Of a stretch of 64,000 nt of DNA, positions 1 through 11,384 are shown one piece after another; within the stretch, counting starts at the first letter, position 1, and the number at the start of each line of letters is the position of its first letter. The position numbers were made by a program, and so were the translations under genes. The stretch spans positions 21,913,024 through 21,977,023 of the forward strand of contig ML681996.1 of NCBI GenBank assembly GCA_007922195.1, read 5' to 3'. The DNA is from Podocnemis expansa. Its lineage: Eukaryota; Chordata; Testudines; Podocnemididae. The notes beneath the pieces are model-generated. The model saw nothing but the letters and a program-made list of their open reading frames with translations, was not told the DNA's origin and made no database searches.

Positions 1-299
1 TCTCGGAACACTGTGTTCCGAAACAACATGTCCGAACAGGGCTGTTTTGAAACCTCTGTTTCGAAACAACCCTGTTTTGACAGTAAACGAGGTTTAAGCT
101 GTTTCAGGAGGAGCACGGCCATTTCGAAACAAGCTGTTTCCTTGTTTCGAAATGGCCGTGCGTCGTGTGGCCATGGCACTTCTTATTTCGAAACAACCTC
201 TGTTGTTTCGAAATAAGAAGTGTGTGTGACCATACCCTTTGAAATGGGTTATTTCGAAAGGGGTTCTTTCGAAATAAAAGCTACTGCATAGACATAGCC
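1..299. mobile_element. Harbinger-like TIR elements, right ends, probably nested
   Basis: The segment is packed with TTTCGAAA and TTGTTTCGAAATAA words in both orientations and lacks its left end because the window starts inside it. Two right termini are visible. One ends CATACCC at 237 and the other ends GACATAGCC at 299, which suggests that one copy was inserted near the end of another. Many words keep an intact central CG, so at least one copy looks young. There is no coding capacity. Confidence 0.75.
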
Positions 300-372
300 A
301 GGGAGTAAATGTTCAATTAAGAGTGTAGACTAATTTTTGTGTTCCTCTGTTGCTGGGCATCATAGACTCATA

Positions 373-735
373 GGGTGTGTTCACACAGCAGTCTTATTTC
401 AAAACAACAGAGGTTGTTTTGAAATAAGAAACGCCACGTTCACATGACTTACTGTTGTTTCGAAACAACTTAAACCCCATTTGGTGATGAAACAACGTTG
501 TTTTGAAACAATTGTTTTTAAACAATCCCATCGGAACATGTTATTTCGAAACGACGGTGACTCGTTTTGAAATAACTATTGTCCGAACATGCTATTTCAC
601 TTCGAGCTTTTTTCCTTAATTCGAATTAACATTTTCTTATTTCGAATTAACTTATTTCGAAATAAAGCCTTATTTTGATACAAGTTGTTTCGAAACAACT
701 TGTATCGAAATAACCCCCTGTGTGCGAACATAGCC
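373..735. mobile_element. Harbinger-like MITE, 363 bp
   Basis: The element starts GGGTGTGTTCACAC and ends GCGAACATAGCC, flanked by ATA on both sides (370-372 and 736-738). The interior is almost only inverted TTATTTCGAAATAA-type words and could fold end to end. It shares the TTCACAC terminal variant with the copies at 8058 and 57045. No ORF in it is meaningful. Confidence 0.85.
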
Positions 736-1593
736 ATAGACTTTAAGGTCAAAACCTGATCTTCTAGTCTGATATCCTGCACAACACAGACCACAGAATC
801 TCACCCCCCCACACACACACACCACCAGTCTTGTAATAGATCCCTAACCTGTAACTGAATTATTGAAATCCTTAAATCATGGTTTAAAGATTCCGAGATA
901 CAGAGAATCCACCAGCAAGTGACCCATGCCACAAAGGAAGGTGAATAATCCCCAGTTACACTGCCAATCAGTCCTGGAGGAAAATGCCTTCCCAATCCCA
1001 ATATGACTATCAGCTAAACCCTGAGCATGTGTCAAAGGCTCACCAGCCAGACACCAAGGAAAAAATTCCCTGTGGTAACTTGGAACCCACACCACTGAAC
1101 ATCAGGCAGATTTTCATCTAGTGATCAAAATCAGTTAATTGTGAAACTAGACTGTGCCATCATTCCTTCCTCCATGAGCTTATCAAGTTCACTCTTGAAG
1201 CCAGCCAGGTTTCTGCTGCCACTGCTTCCCTTGGAAGCCTGTTCCAGAACTTCAGCTCTCTGATGGCTAAAAACCTTCAACTGATTTCAGGTCTAAACTT
1301 CCTAATGGACAGTTGATAGCCATTAGTTCTTGCATCCAAATTTGTGCTAAACTTAAATAGTTCCTCTCCCTCCCTCTCTGATATTTATTCCTTTGATATA
1401 TTTACTGAGAACAAACATACCTCCCCCCCCCCCAGTTTTCCCCTTTTAGCTTTCTTTTGGATAGGCTAAACAAGCAAAGCCCTTTAAGTCTCCTATCACA
1501 AGGTAGGTTCTCCATTATATGGATAATCACAGTAGCACTTCTCTGCAGCTGTTCCAGTTTGACTTCATCTTTCTTGCACATGGGGGAACAGAA

Positions 1594-1983
1594 TTACACA
1601 CAGTATTCCAAGTGAAACCTTACCAGTGCCTTGCATAACAGTACTAATACCTCCCTATCTTTAATGGGCATACCACACCTCATGTATCTGAGCAACGCAT
1701 TAGTTTTTTCCATTGCCACGTCACACTGGTGGCTTATAGTCCTCCAGTGATCAATGAATACACCCAAATCCTTTCTTCCTCTGTTAACTGAAACTGATAT
1801 GTCCCCAGTTAATAAATAGCAAGGTTTGTTTGTTTGTTTGTTTGTTTGTTTGTTTGTTTGTTTGTTTGTTCGGGGGTTTTTTTGGTTATAGGTCCCTAAA
1901 TGCATGGAGTTGCACTTTCTACTACTAAATTTCATCATATTTCTATGAGTCCAGTTTACAAGACCATCCAGATCTTCTTGCAT
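1594..1983 (-). pseudogene. CR1 reverse transcriptase, C-terminal fragment
   Basis: This is a 129-codon open stretch. Its N-terminal part has the LDGLVNW and MKFSSRKCNSMHLG motifs of the RT thumb region. Further on come DLGVFID, CDVAMEKTNALLRYM and CKALVRFHLEYCV, all characteristic of the CR1 C-terminus. In family members such proteins copy the LINE RNA at the target site. Here the catalytic palm is absent and the frame is lost after the HLEYCV motif, so the copy is dead. A run of TNKQ repeats, from the AAAC microsatellite, interrupts the domain between the MHLG and DLGVF motifs without closing the frame. Confidence 0.8.
1824..1870. repeat. (GTTT)n microsatellite
   Basis: About 12 uninterrupted GTTT units lie inside the CR1 coding remnant. 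On the minus strand they read as (AAAC)n and translate as a TNKQ repeat. Confidence 0.95.
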
Positions 1984-3168
1984 GAGATCCTGATCCTTCT
2001 ATGTATTGGCAACACCTCCCAACTTTGTGTCATCCACAATCTTTATTAGCAAATTCTCACTTTTAGTGCTATGGTCAGTAATAAAAAAGGTGAAATAAGA
2101 TTGTCCCTAGCCAGTTCCTGAGAAATTGCACTAGTAAACACCCTCCAGCCTGACAGTTCATCTTTCAGTATGACCCATTGGGGTTTCTTCTTTAATCAAT
2201 TACTTATCCACCTTTTCATTGTCAGATTAATCCTCATCTTTTCCAATTTAACTAGTAATTCCCCAAGGTTCTTCTAATTCCCCCAAGAGTCAGTAGCTCA
2301 AATAGCCATTGTGGCAGCTGGCGACTATAGGGCCCTGCAGAATTCCACTCTTTTGCAGCCAATAAACTTTTTGCTTAGGTAATATAGGGATTCCCTCCTC
2401 AGTGATGTTCTCTGCGTGATATCACCTTCCCCATTCCCACTTCCATCCCATCAGAAGAACTGATATAAAAGAAAGCTTGTAACAGCTGTGCAGCCTCAGC
2501 CTTTGAATGTTTAAGTGAACACACTTAATGAAGCCTTTAAATATGGTCTGGTGAGCAAAGTCTGGGAGGATCCTAAAGTGTACACTGTACCCCCCTAAGT
2601 TAGCAGATGTTTTCATTGCTTCTTTTTCTTTTGTGCTGTGTGTCACAACATGTGAGGACAACAGGACCCTGGATTTGGTAACTAACACTGAAGTTTGTGC
2701 AGGCCCTGAGAGAAAGCCAGAGTCAGCCAGGGGCAAAAGGCAGTGACATAATGATTGTTTCTGGCACCTGGAGACCAAGCCCAAATTTGTCCCTCCCTTG
2801 GCATCTCTGCCCCTCCCCAAGCCTTGTAGGCCTTGCTGTGCTGGGCATGAGGTATCCCAGCATAACAGGGTGGAGGAGGGATGGAGATACAGAGGTGCTT
2901 CTCTGTTATCCCTTTTGCATGCTGGGCAGCACTGGCCATTCCCACTGCATGCCATACCACAAGCAGAAGCAGAACAGCTGAAGTATGGAAGGGGGTGGGT
3001 CGCAGTCCCCAGCCCTGCCCTTTCTCCCTGACTTTTTCAAGGCAGGAGGCTGGCTCTGCTTCTCTGTGAAGGGTCAATCCAATCTGGCCAGTGCTCCCCC
3101 AGCACTTACTTGCTCACCCACCTGGCTCTGATGGGGCCAGTCTCCCCGCTGTCTTGGGAAGGGCATTG

Positions 3169-3272
3169 GGCTGGCCCTTCACAATGTGGAAGGGGAAATG
3201 CAGGAAGCTTTGTGCCTTTCAGAGGATCTGAATTCCTCCACCTACTGCACAACACATTGTGAAGGGCCAGCC
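3169..3272. repeat. 20-bp perfect inverted repeat
   Basis: GGCTGGCCCTTCACAATGTG at 3169-3188 is matched by its exact reverse complement at 3253-3272, with 64 bp between them. No TSD or transposon termini were seen around it. Confidence 0.85.
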
Positions 3273-3590
3273 TGGCTGGAGCAAAGAGAAGGAGCTGCAG
3301 CAGTGCTCTGGCCACAGTGCAAGCTGCTGCTGAAGCTGCGAGGGTTGTTGATGGAAGAAGGAGTGCGGGCTGGAGCACAGGCATTCACAGGTCAGATCCA
3401 GTGCACAGGCCCTAGTCTGCCTGCTCTTAAGCTATGGAGTTGTGAATATCAATGTGCACCAATGTACTGCACCCTAACTCCCCTGTGTGGACACTGCATG
3501 TGCAAACTACAGGGAAGGTTATCTTAGTGTGAGCTGGGAACCTCTGTGTTCAAAACCCCAGTTTCCATGTGGTTGAGATAAAGCTCTCTT

Positions 3591-3591
<1 letters not shown>

Positions 3592-3622
<31 letters not shown>
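3592..3622. repeat. (TAA)n microsatellite
   Basis: About ten perfect TAA units. Confidence 0.95.
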
Positions 3623-3623
<1 letters not shown>

Positions 3624-5144
3624 TATTACATTTCTAAAGTGTAGTTGACCCTCTTCTGTCAAACACAGACACCAATTCATTTCCCCTTCCTATCTTCCAG
3701 CATCTGTTGCTGCTCCTTTGGCCTGAGCTGTTAGGTCACATTCAGAGACATAGTTGTTTAAGGGTATTTTGCTGGTTGGAATCTTTTTATTTACAAAGCA
3801 CACAAAATCTTATTTTTTTTCTCCCGAACACAGTGGAATTAAACAACAAGATATACTATTGTTACTCACTGTTTCCAAGTCTGCCATCTCAACCGGTGCT
3901 CTGCTCAAATGAAGCTCTTGTTTCTTGGCTTCTTCTCATGACTCCTAATTGGCTTTCCTACATCTATAAACCCAACGGGCATTCTAGAAAGTGCCCACTC
4001 CACTGCATAGATCTTCTGTAGCTGCCCTGACTACTCCTGTCCCTGAACTCCCAGCTTTGACCTAGGATTGATTTGGACTTCACCTTTTCGCTTGGACCTT
4101 GAAACTTTACTCAGCCTCTGACCTCTGGCATTAACCCTAACCTGAAGCCTGACTGCAAACTCCTCTGCTACCCCCAGCCTCCGGTTTGTGCCTGAAATAC
4201 TCCTTTATAATGTCCATAAACACTTTCATCTTCCAACACTCAAAATAATTTTCCATTGTGGGGAGCAAGATCTTTCAGGGGACCTAATTAACTTCTTTTC
4301 AAGTGCCTAACTTCCAGTCTTAAGAGGCAACTCCTGGCCTGGTAAGTGAGCTACAGTACACATCTTTTCCCTAGCATTTATAAATTCAGTCCAGAGACTT
4401 TTAAAACTCAGACTTTACATAATTACATTCTACAATTATCTATGAAGAGATACAAGACCCTTTTTTCAAATTATTGACTGTCCTTCCCATTTAAAATATG
4501 TTCCCCCTAGACAACATTTTGTGCTGTATATAAGTGAATTGAAATAAATGTGAGGTTACCACATGGTCTGTGTTTGACTTACACTGAGACTGTTAAAGAC
4601 AAGGAGAGAAATCCTGGTCCCATTAAAATGTTGCAACTTTCATCAGTGGACTGTGGATTCCATCCAAGTTTATTTGCCAGTTCAGTCTGTATATAGTCTT
4701 GCTAACAACTTGATTACACTAAAAAAACTACTGAATAAAGATAGATTTTGAAAGCTTCTGTCTCACCATTGACAGATCTCCTTTTCATTGCAGAACTAAA
4801 TTTGTTCTTTTGCAAGCAGTGACTTGGTGCTTTCAGCACAGTCAAAGTTAGAGTCCAAGAGGGAGACTGGCTGAGAATGAATATTTGACTCAGAAACTGC
4901 ATGAACAGATTTTACAGGTGAGAAAGAATGGCTAGAGAAACAGGGGGAAATAGAGACTGCATGAGTTAATAATAGCTACTGTATTACATTATGTCAGATA
5001 GTCAGGTACATTAATGTCATTTCTGTTTAATGTCTCAAATCACTGTCTCATTTTAAAAGATCACTTTTCTTCCAGATATCTTAGATGGAGATCTTTGAGC
5101 ATCTTGAAAATATGATACCTTGAACTTGGCTCTATATCCTATGG

Positions 5145-5695
5145 CAGGCGTGACCAAACTGTGGCTCAGAAGCTGCATGTGGTTCTTGAATGAAAAAATA
5201 TGGCTCGCGGAAGAAAGCTAGAGGAAAGCAGTCCCAGCCTAGGAGTTTTAAATCTCCTGCCCTGGGCATGCTCTGAACATGCTCAGAGCATATGCAAGGG
5301 GGAGCTCCAGCATGTGCCTAGCCGCTGGAGGGGCCAGTTAAGGGGGCCCTGGGGAGGAAGGTCAGCCCAGGGGAGCCCGCATCAGGGCCTGGGGCTTAGG
5401 GAAGGGGTCAGGATGGAGGGAAGAAGCGGTGGTATGGTCCGGACGGTGGAGAGAAGCTAAATTTTTACTCTCTACGTAGGCCTAGTCTTCATGGCAAGCT
5501 TAAGCAGTTATTAGAATCTGACATTAGTAGGATCAATATTTGCCCTCTTTTTATGATAAAATTAAAGCGTGCAATGAATTTTAAACTTAGCAATTTTGGA
5601 GTAGGTAAAATATGGCTATATGTCATACTGCAGCTCTTGAAGGTTTAATAATCAACTCGTGTGGCTCTTGAGTTCCATAAGTTTGGCCACCCCTG
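5145..5695. mobile_element. hAT-type non-autonomous transposon, 551 bp
   Basis: The element starts CAGGCGTGACCAAACTGTGG and ends AGTTTGGCCACCCCTG, which are inverted copies of one terminus. It is flanked by a perfect 8-bp TSD, TCCTATGG, at 5137-5144 and 5696-5703. Eight-bp TSDs and CA...TG ends define hAT elements. The subterminal 'tggctc' and 'gagcca' words are inverted. The GC-rich centre holds no transposase. Confidence 0.93.
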
Positions 5696-5703
5696 TCCTA
5701 TGG

Positions 5704-6643
5704 AATACGACCCCTGAGAATAAAGGACTGGTTTCTGTGCTTGCAATAAGTAGCCTGTGTTATTAAGAAACATCTTAATGTTCTGTAGCAGAACTGACAG
5801 CTTCATGCTCACAGGTATCGAATTGCTATAGTCCAGGTAGGAGGTGTCAAAGGAACATATGACTGAAACCAGGTTATCATTCACCAGAATGAGATAGACA
5901 TTTGCCAAGTATAAATTTTACTTCTGGACACTACAATGTGAGTGAGGAATCCAAGAGTACTAAACCAAAAACTGAACTGACCAGTTGCATGTACTTTCAA
6001 CTATAGGAAACTGTATTATAGGTACAAAGTTAGGGGAGGAAAAAAAAAGACAGATGTGGAAATTTCAGTGACTATCCAGGACTGTTGCAATTCTTTCCTC
6101 TTGGAAAGGGGGAGGCAGGACATTGATTTTGTAATATTTCAAGGTGGGAGATTGGTTATGAACTTATTGCAAGGGGGAAGCTGGCCATTGAGAAGGGCAG
6201 GCAGTGCCCTGGGAAAATACATTCTATATTCCTGGCCAACATTTTATCACTACAGTTCATTCCAGATTTTTCACTGGATGCAGGGTATGGAGTTTGGAAA
6301 AATAGCTGTTGAAACTGAAAGACGCTCATGGAGTGTAAATCTATTAAGAAAGCTGCTAGTTTCTTACTTCAAACACTGAATCTTAGTGTTTTGACTTTAG
6401 AAGCTTCACATAACCTGGGAAAACCCAGGAGAGCACAAGTGAATTTAATTCTTTATTTGGAAGCCAAGTAGATATAGTACTCTCTGGGAAACAGGTGCCA
6501 AATTTTGAAAGCACTGAGTTTGGAGGTAAGGAAGAAGCATGGGGAAGGCAGGGCAGTCTGTTTCTATAAGGATCCAAGACTAAGGACTGGAGAAGACAAA
6601 GCAGGAAAGTGCATAAGGATGCCTTGGCTAAACCTGACATGTC
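5704..6643. other. No recognised gene
   Basis: AT-rich sequence with short frames of 85-107 codons that lack recognisable domains or splice-supported borders. Confidence 0.5.
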
Positions 6644-6646
6644 ATT

Positions 6647-7064
6647 GGCTATGTCTACATTGTAAAAGCTAAGTTGACTTCATTAAGTCGACTTAATAAA
6701 GTCTACTTAAAGTCGACTTTAAGTAGACCTTATTAAGTCAACTTTGTGAGTTCCACTACATTAAGTCGACTTTATAAAGTTGACTTTAAATGAGTGTCCT
6801 GGCTTAATTCAACTTTATAAAGTCAACTTAATGGCCCCACTGCACTAAGTTGACTTTATTAAGTCAACTTAGTGAGTCCACATTGCCTTAAATTGACTTA
6901 ATAAAGTTGACTTATCGGTAAAGTCAACTTTATAAGTGGACCTTATAAAGTTGACTTTACTAGACCCTAAAGTCAACTTTATTGCCCTGCAGTGTAGACA
7001 GGGCTCTGTTTAAGTCGACTTAAGGTCTCTTAAGTCAACTTAAACACATAGTGTAGAGGTACCC
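6647..7064. mobile_element. Harbinger-like MITE built of GTCGAC words, 418 bp
   Basis: The termini are GGCTATGTCTACATTG and GTGTAGAGGTACCC, with an ATT TSD at 6644-6646 and 7065-7067. The whole interior is iterated AAGTCGACTT or AAGTTGACTT and AAGTCAACTT words in both orientations, with TTATAAAG or TTAATAAAG linkers. This word differs from the TTCGAA word of most other copies although the ends are the same. Confidence 0.87.
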
Positions 7065-7084
7065 ATTGAGTGTATAGAGAGTTC

Positions 7085-7320
7085 TTATTTTTATGTGAAA
7101 GAAACTGGTAGGGACCATGAGAAGTCATTGAGTCCAGTTCCCTGCATTCATGGCAGGGCCAAGTACCCTCTTAAACTATCCCTACAGGTGTTAATCTAAC
7201 CTGCTCTTAAAAACTTCCAGTGGTGGAGATTCCACAACCTTCCTAGGTAACTTATTCCAGTGGTTAATCACCCTGACAGATACCTGCGTCTGCTACATTC
7301 TTGGATTTGTTTGAATTGTA
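7085..7320 (-). mobile_element. CR1 3' fragment, antisense
   Basis: The plus strand reads as the complement of a CR1 3' region: a 'ggaccatgagaagtcattgag' type block, then 'tctaacctgctcttaaaa', then 'ggagattccacaacc'. It probably continued to about 7380 before a T-rich tract. Confidence 0.8.
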
Positions 7321-8057
7321 GCGTTTCTCTAAACAACAGGTAGGAGGTTTTGTTTTGTTTTTTTTTGTTTTTTTTTTAAGACTTTATAGTAATAGCTCAG
7401 CAAGAACCCAGAATTATTTATTATTTAATCATTTGTTTAATATTCAAACTTATCTGATCAATAGCAGGAATTAAAGGGAAATCTTGTTCATGCCCTGCTA
7501 ATGCCACTTTCCTATAAGCTAGTCTGTACCCCTACCCTGCATCTCAAACTTCCTGATGAATCAGAATGCTTACCAGTCCCTCATCAAGTTCCAACCAACC
7601 TAAATACAGGGGGCAACCATATGTTTAATGTACCAGAATGTCTCAAATCAGTGAAGTTATGGCAATTAAAATCAGCTGAGAATCTGGCCATCTAACTCTT
7701 ATCCTGCCAAGGCCCCTTGCTTCAGTAAGGAACTCACCCAGAGCCATCCCTAGGGTAGAGAAAGAGGGGCAGTCACCAAGGGTCTCATGCTTTGGGGGTA
7801 CCCGTGGGGCCTGCACCACTGTCCCCCCCATGCCGGAAATGGGGTGAGCTGGCCAAAAGCAGTGGACTGGTTAAGTGCTGCTGGTCCGCCCCCTCCCCAT
7901 GTGCACTGTTTTTGGCTGTGTGCCGGAACAGCGGAGAAGGGGCAGACCAGCAGCACTGAACAAGTCCACGGCTTTTCACCAGCTCACCCAGTCTCTTACA
8001 AGGGACAGCTGGAGCAAGGGCCTGCCCCTCCCCTGGGTGGGCTGGCCCGACCTCACA

Positions 8058-8631
8058 GGCTGTGTTCACACACAGGCATTATTTTGATACAAGTTGTGTC
8101 GAAACAAACTTATATCGACATAATGACTTATTTCGAAATAACTTAATTCGAATTAACAGTTGTTAATTTGAATTAAGGAAAAACATGGGAAATGAAATAG
8201 CATGTTCACACTGTGAACATGCTATTTTTTTACCTGCTTCAGGGGGCTGCAGCACCCTGGGGGTTGGCTGCTGCCGCAGCTCACCCTGCAGCCCCAGAAA
8301 GGAGGCTGCAGCCCTAGGTGGAGGGGTGAGCCACTGCAGGGCGCTGGAGCCTGCCGCCCGAGCTGCCTCCAAACCCTGCCACGGGGTCGGGGGCGCGGGG
8401 CTCCAGCCTGCCGCCCGGGGCTCCAGCCCGCCACCTGGGGCTGCCTCCAAACCCTGCTGTGGGGTCGGGGACGCCGGGCTCAGCCCACAGCGGCAGGAGC
8501 CAGGGTGAGCGCGGTCCCGGGATTCCCCGGCGCAGCAACACCTGCTGGTGGCGGGGCCGGGGATACCCCGGGATTCCCCGGCGCAGCTGCGCCTGCTGGA
8601 GGGGGACCCGGGAGACCCCCCGGATCCCCCC

Positions 8632-8676
<45 letters not shown>

Positions 8677-9245
8677 CGCTAACCCCGGCACTTGCCACTG
8701 AGGGCTGAGCCCAGTGCACTCGACCCCGCGGCGGGGTTTGAAGGCAGCCCCAGGCAGTGGGCTGGAGCCCCAGGCGGCAGGCTGGAGCCCTGCGCCCCCG
8801 ACCCCGTGGTGGGGTTTGGGGGCAGCCCAGGCTTTAAGCCAGCAGGGAGCAGCACTGGGCTGCGCTGAACCCTGCCGGTGCCTGCAGCCCAGCTCTACAG
8901 GCGCCGGCCAGGGGACACCCCTCAGCACCCTGGCCAGGGTGCTGAGGGTTCCCTGGCCAGGGTACTGAGAGGGCAGCCCTTGAAATGTTGTTTCGGAACA
9001 CCTTGTTCCAAAACAACATGTTCACATGCATTGTTTCGAAACAAGGGTTTCAAAACAAGGTTGTTTCACCCCCAAATGGGGTTTAACTTGTTTCGAAACA
9101 GCACAGTTGTTTCAAAACAACACAGTTGTTTCAAAACAAGGGCTTCCCATTGTTTCAAAACAACTGTGCATCATGTGAACAGCAGAATTCTTATTTCGAA
9201 ATAACCTCTGTTGTTTCGAAATAAGAGTGCTGTGTGAACACAGCC
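8058..9245. mobile_element. Harbinger-like element with GC-rich core, 1188 bp
   Basis: The ends are GGCTGTGTTCACAC and GTGTGAACACAGCC, an almost perfect inverted pair, with an ACA TSD at 8055-8057 and 9246-9248. Both arms carry TTTCGAAA words. The core from 8230 to 8980 is GC-rich with repeated Pro/Ala/Gly-type codons that open spurious frames on both strands. A perfect hairpin lies at 8195-8227, and a 42-bp A run sits mid-core. It is inserted inside the hAT element at 7739-9323. Confidence 0.9.
8633..8674 (+). repeat. Poly(A) run inside GC-rich core
   Basis: A run of 42 A residues follows a C-rich stretch in the middle of a DNA transposon. No retroposed sequence or TSD was seen next to it. 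Confidence 0.9.
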
Positions 9246-9331
9246 ACAGTGCCAGGGAGGTGAGTGGAGGCCACTCAGGGGGCAATTTGCCCGGGGCCCC
9301 GCACACCCCTACTGATGGCCCTGAACTCACC

Positions 9332-10720
9332 ACTTTACGAATGGAAAGGGAGGTTCCAAAACATAATGGAAAAGTGACTTTTACGAAAAGAGCAACACTG
9401 GAACATAATATAATTTTTCCTAATCGTTGTTTTGTGAGTTGGCCTTTCTGAAACCCAAGTACAACAATAAAAGTTCTCAAATGAATGACAACTCTCATGA
9501 GATATAGAGTAAGAAATGGCCTACATCTAAATACTTCTAAATTACAGCTGGTTAGCCTATCTACGTAAGAAATGACTATTTCATCACCAAGTTTTATATA
9601 AACACTTTTTTCTATGCACAGCAAAATGTTCTAATGAACAATAGAAATGATAGTTCTTAAGTGATGAAGATTTAAGTCAGTAAACCCTCAGCAACTCCAG
9701 TGGATCATAGTTATATCAACATTAACATGTGTTCACACACACACAGAGGTGGCCATTTAGAATTCCCCACATTATAATTATCACCAAATTCCAAGTTTAC
9801 TCCCAGTGAACTTTCTATTTCTTCAATTAGAAAAGTAGAGTCCAAATGAATGGCTCACTGGACCTCCTGACTTGAGAACAAAGTTTTATCTTAGTTAATT
9901 CAATTATTTAGTGGGAATTCATCTAATTATTTTCCTATTTTCCAGAAGTAAGAGAATATGCATTCCTTGGGAAGAGAAGAAAGAAACATATAATGATGGA
10001 ATGGGTGTCTGGGATTCTATCCCCCCACCAAAAAAATAGAAATTATCTTGAATACTTCATACTTACTGAAATGTGCAGCTATGTTGCATGTGCAAATGCC
10101 ATTTGACAAATAATATTGTAGCAAAGCTATACTTTTCTTTCAAATACCTAACTTAATGGGCCAAAGTTAGAATAAAACAGAGAGGTCAGTAGGACTATGA
10201 CAATGTAACCCTGCTACAGTCATATTAGATCAAACCTCTCCCCTTATAACCAAGGAACCTCTTCATGCTGTTATTTCCTTATATATGAAATTTAGTAAAT
10301 TAAACGGTTTAAAAAATGAAGATGAAATGTCTTGGAACACAAGCATGCTGAGAACACAAAGGATCCTGTGCAGAAGTATCGTATCAGTCCACTTAACAGA
10401 AGTTTAACATGCTGGAGAACATCTTGTATTGTTTGGATTCAATCCATCATTAAACATAAATGAGAAGGAGACTGCTATACACAAATATGCAAATGCCAAA
10501 TGGATACATATATTAAAGAATCTGTAACCATCTGGACTCAATATGGAACCTAAAATGTTGCCATTTATCAAATTATAATTCCCTTACATGCAACAATTCA
10601 CATCAGGATTTCAGTGTTGACTAAAACAGAATTGTTTGGATTAATCAGTGACTTTAAACAGCCTCACAGTTAGATACCACATATCCTTCTGAGCATCAGA
10701 AGCAATTCCCATACCTATTT
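9332..10720. other. No recognised gene
   Basis: AT-rich sequence with stop codons in all frames. No repeat family was recognised. Confidence 0.5.
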
Positions 10721-10815
10721 AAAAGCAACAAGAGTCCTGTGGCACCTTACAGACTAACAGATTTCTTTGAGCATAAGCTTTTGTGGGCTCCAATCCACTT
10801 TGTCAGATACATGAC
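10721..10815 (-). mobile_element. Penelope-like element 3' tail, antisense
   Basis: The sequence includes 'acaagagtcctgtggcacc', 'cagactaacagatt' and 'gcataagcttttgtgggct'. It is the complement of the tail that follows the GIY-YIG domain in the Penelope copies ending near 17625 and 23933. It is a short fragment. Confidence 0.7.
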
Positions 10816-10840
10816 CATCCATATGTGGCAGTTAAGGCAC

Positions 10841-10964
10841 TGATCCTGCAAAGACCTATGCAGGTGCTTTACTTGGATCCTGTGAGCAGTCCCAGTGAAC
10901 TCATGTTCAGGGACTTACTCATGTGATTTGAAGTTAAGAGCATGCATAAGTCTTTGCAGGATCA
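10841..10964. mobile_element. Short palindromic MITE
   Basis: TGATCCTGCAAAGACCTATG at the left is mirrored by a right end that reads CATAAGTCTTTGCAGGATCA. About 20 of 21 terminal bases are complementary, and the 124-bp element could fold into one long hairpin. The TSD is not clear, so the superfamily is unassigned. Confidence 0.7.
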
Positions 10965-11384
10965 GGGCCAAAAAAACCAGTATTTTAGTAGAAGACATTA
11001 TGGTCTGATTCAGTAAAATATTTTAAGCATTCTTCAGTAAACAAAGTTACATACATGACTAAGGTTTTTGAAGAATCAGAGTGTATATTCCCCATTGTAG
11101 AAAAAATACATTTTCAGTATATTAATAGTGGGGTCCATCCTGAATTCCTTACCTAGCTAAATCTGCCTTTGAAGAGAAAGAGAGAAAAATAGTAGAATCT
11201 ATAGTTTGCAAGTAACTGAACCCAGGCTGAATTTCCATTGACTTTAATGTAAAGGCTGAATATGGAAGGACTGAAGGATCAGGATCATAAGCAGGAGTGC
11301 AAGTATCAATTTTTAGGTTAAATATAGGACAAAAGAATGTTTTCACTTTGCAAAATCTCTTAAGGGACTGTGTGTTGTAAAATG

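Larger units (their letters stand above)
1120..2290 (-). mobile_element. CR1 LINE, 3' part, antisense
   Basis: Read on the minus strand, this is the C-terminal part of a CR1-type reverse transcriptase followed by the post-RT coding tail and 3' region. The tail runs through peptides of the type ERLKGLCLFSLSKRKLKG, which is typical of CR1 ORF2 C-termini, although a frameshift separates it from the upstream frame. The copy is 5' truncated and has many substitutions. A GTTT microsatellite lies within the coding part. The boundaries are approximate. Confidence 0.8.
2291..5136. other. No recognised gene
   Basis: Only short overlapping frames occur here and none resembles a known domain. The stretch from 2680 to 3530 is moderately GC-rich and holds a 20-bp inverted repeat. 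A (TAA)n tract lies at 3592-3622. The rest is AT-rich single-copy-like or very old repeat sequence that I could not classify. Confidence 0.5.
7739..9323. mobile_element. hAT-type element split by a Harbinger-like insertion
   Basis: The left end is CAGAGCCATCCCTAGGG and the right end is CCCTACTGATGGCCCTG, whose complement matches the left end at 14 of 17 positions. A perfect 8-bp TSD, AACTCACC, lies at 7731-7738 and 9324-9331. Without the nested element at 8058-9248 it is about 394 bp. Related ends occur at 30887/32775. No transposase frame is present. Confidence 0.9.

Noticed and set aside
2422..3077. Minus-strand frames of 131-177 codons
   Set aside because: They overlap in different frames, have no recognised domain and no splice-like borders.
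6647..7064. CRISPR-like array because of regular short repeats
   Set aside because: The repeats are palindromic words without unique equal-length spacers, bounded by TIRs and a TSD in a vertebrate genome.
8314..8928. 204-codon minus-strand frame
   Set aside because: It lies in the GC-rich core of a Harbinger-like element and includes a poly-Phe run from the A42 tract.
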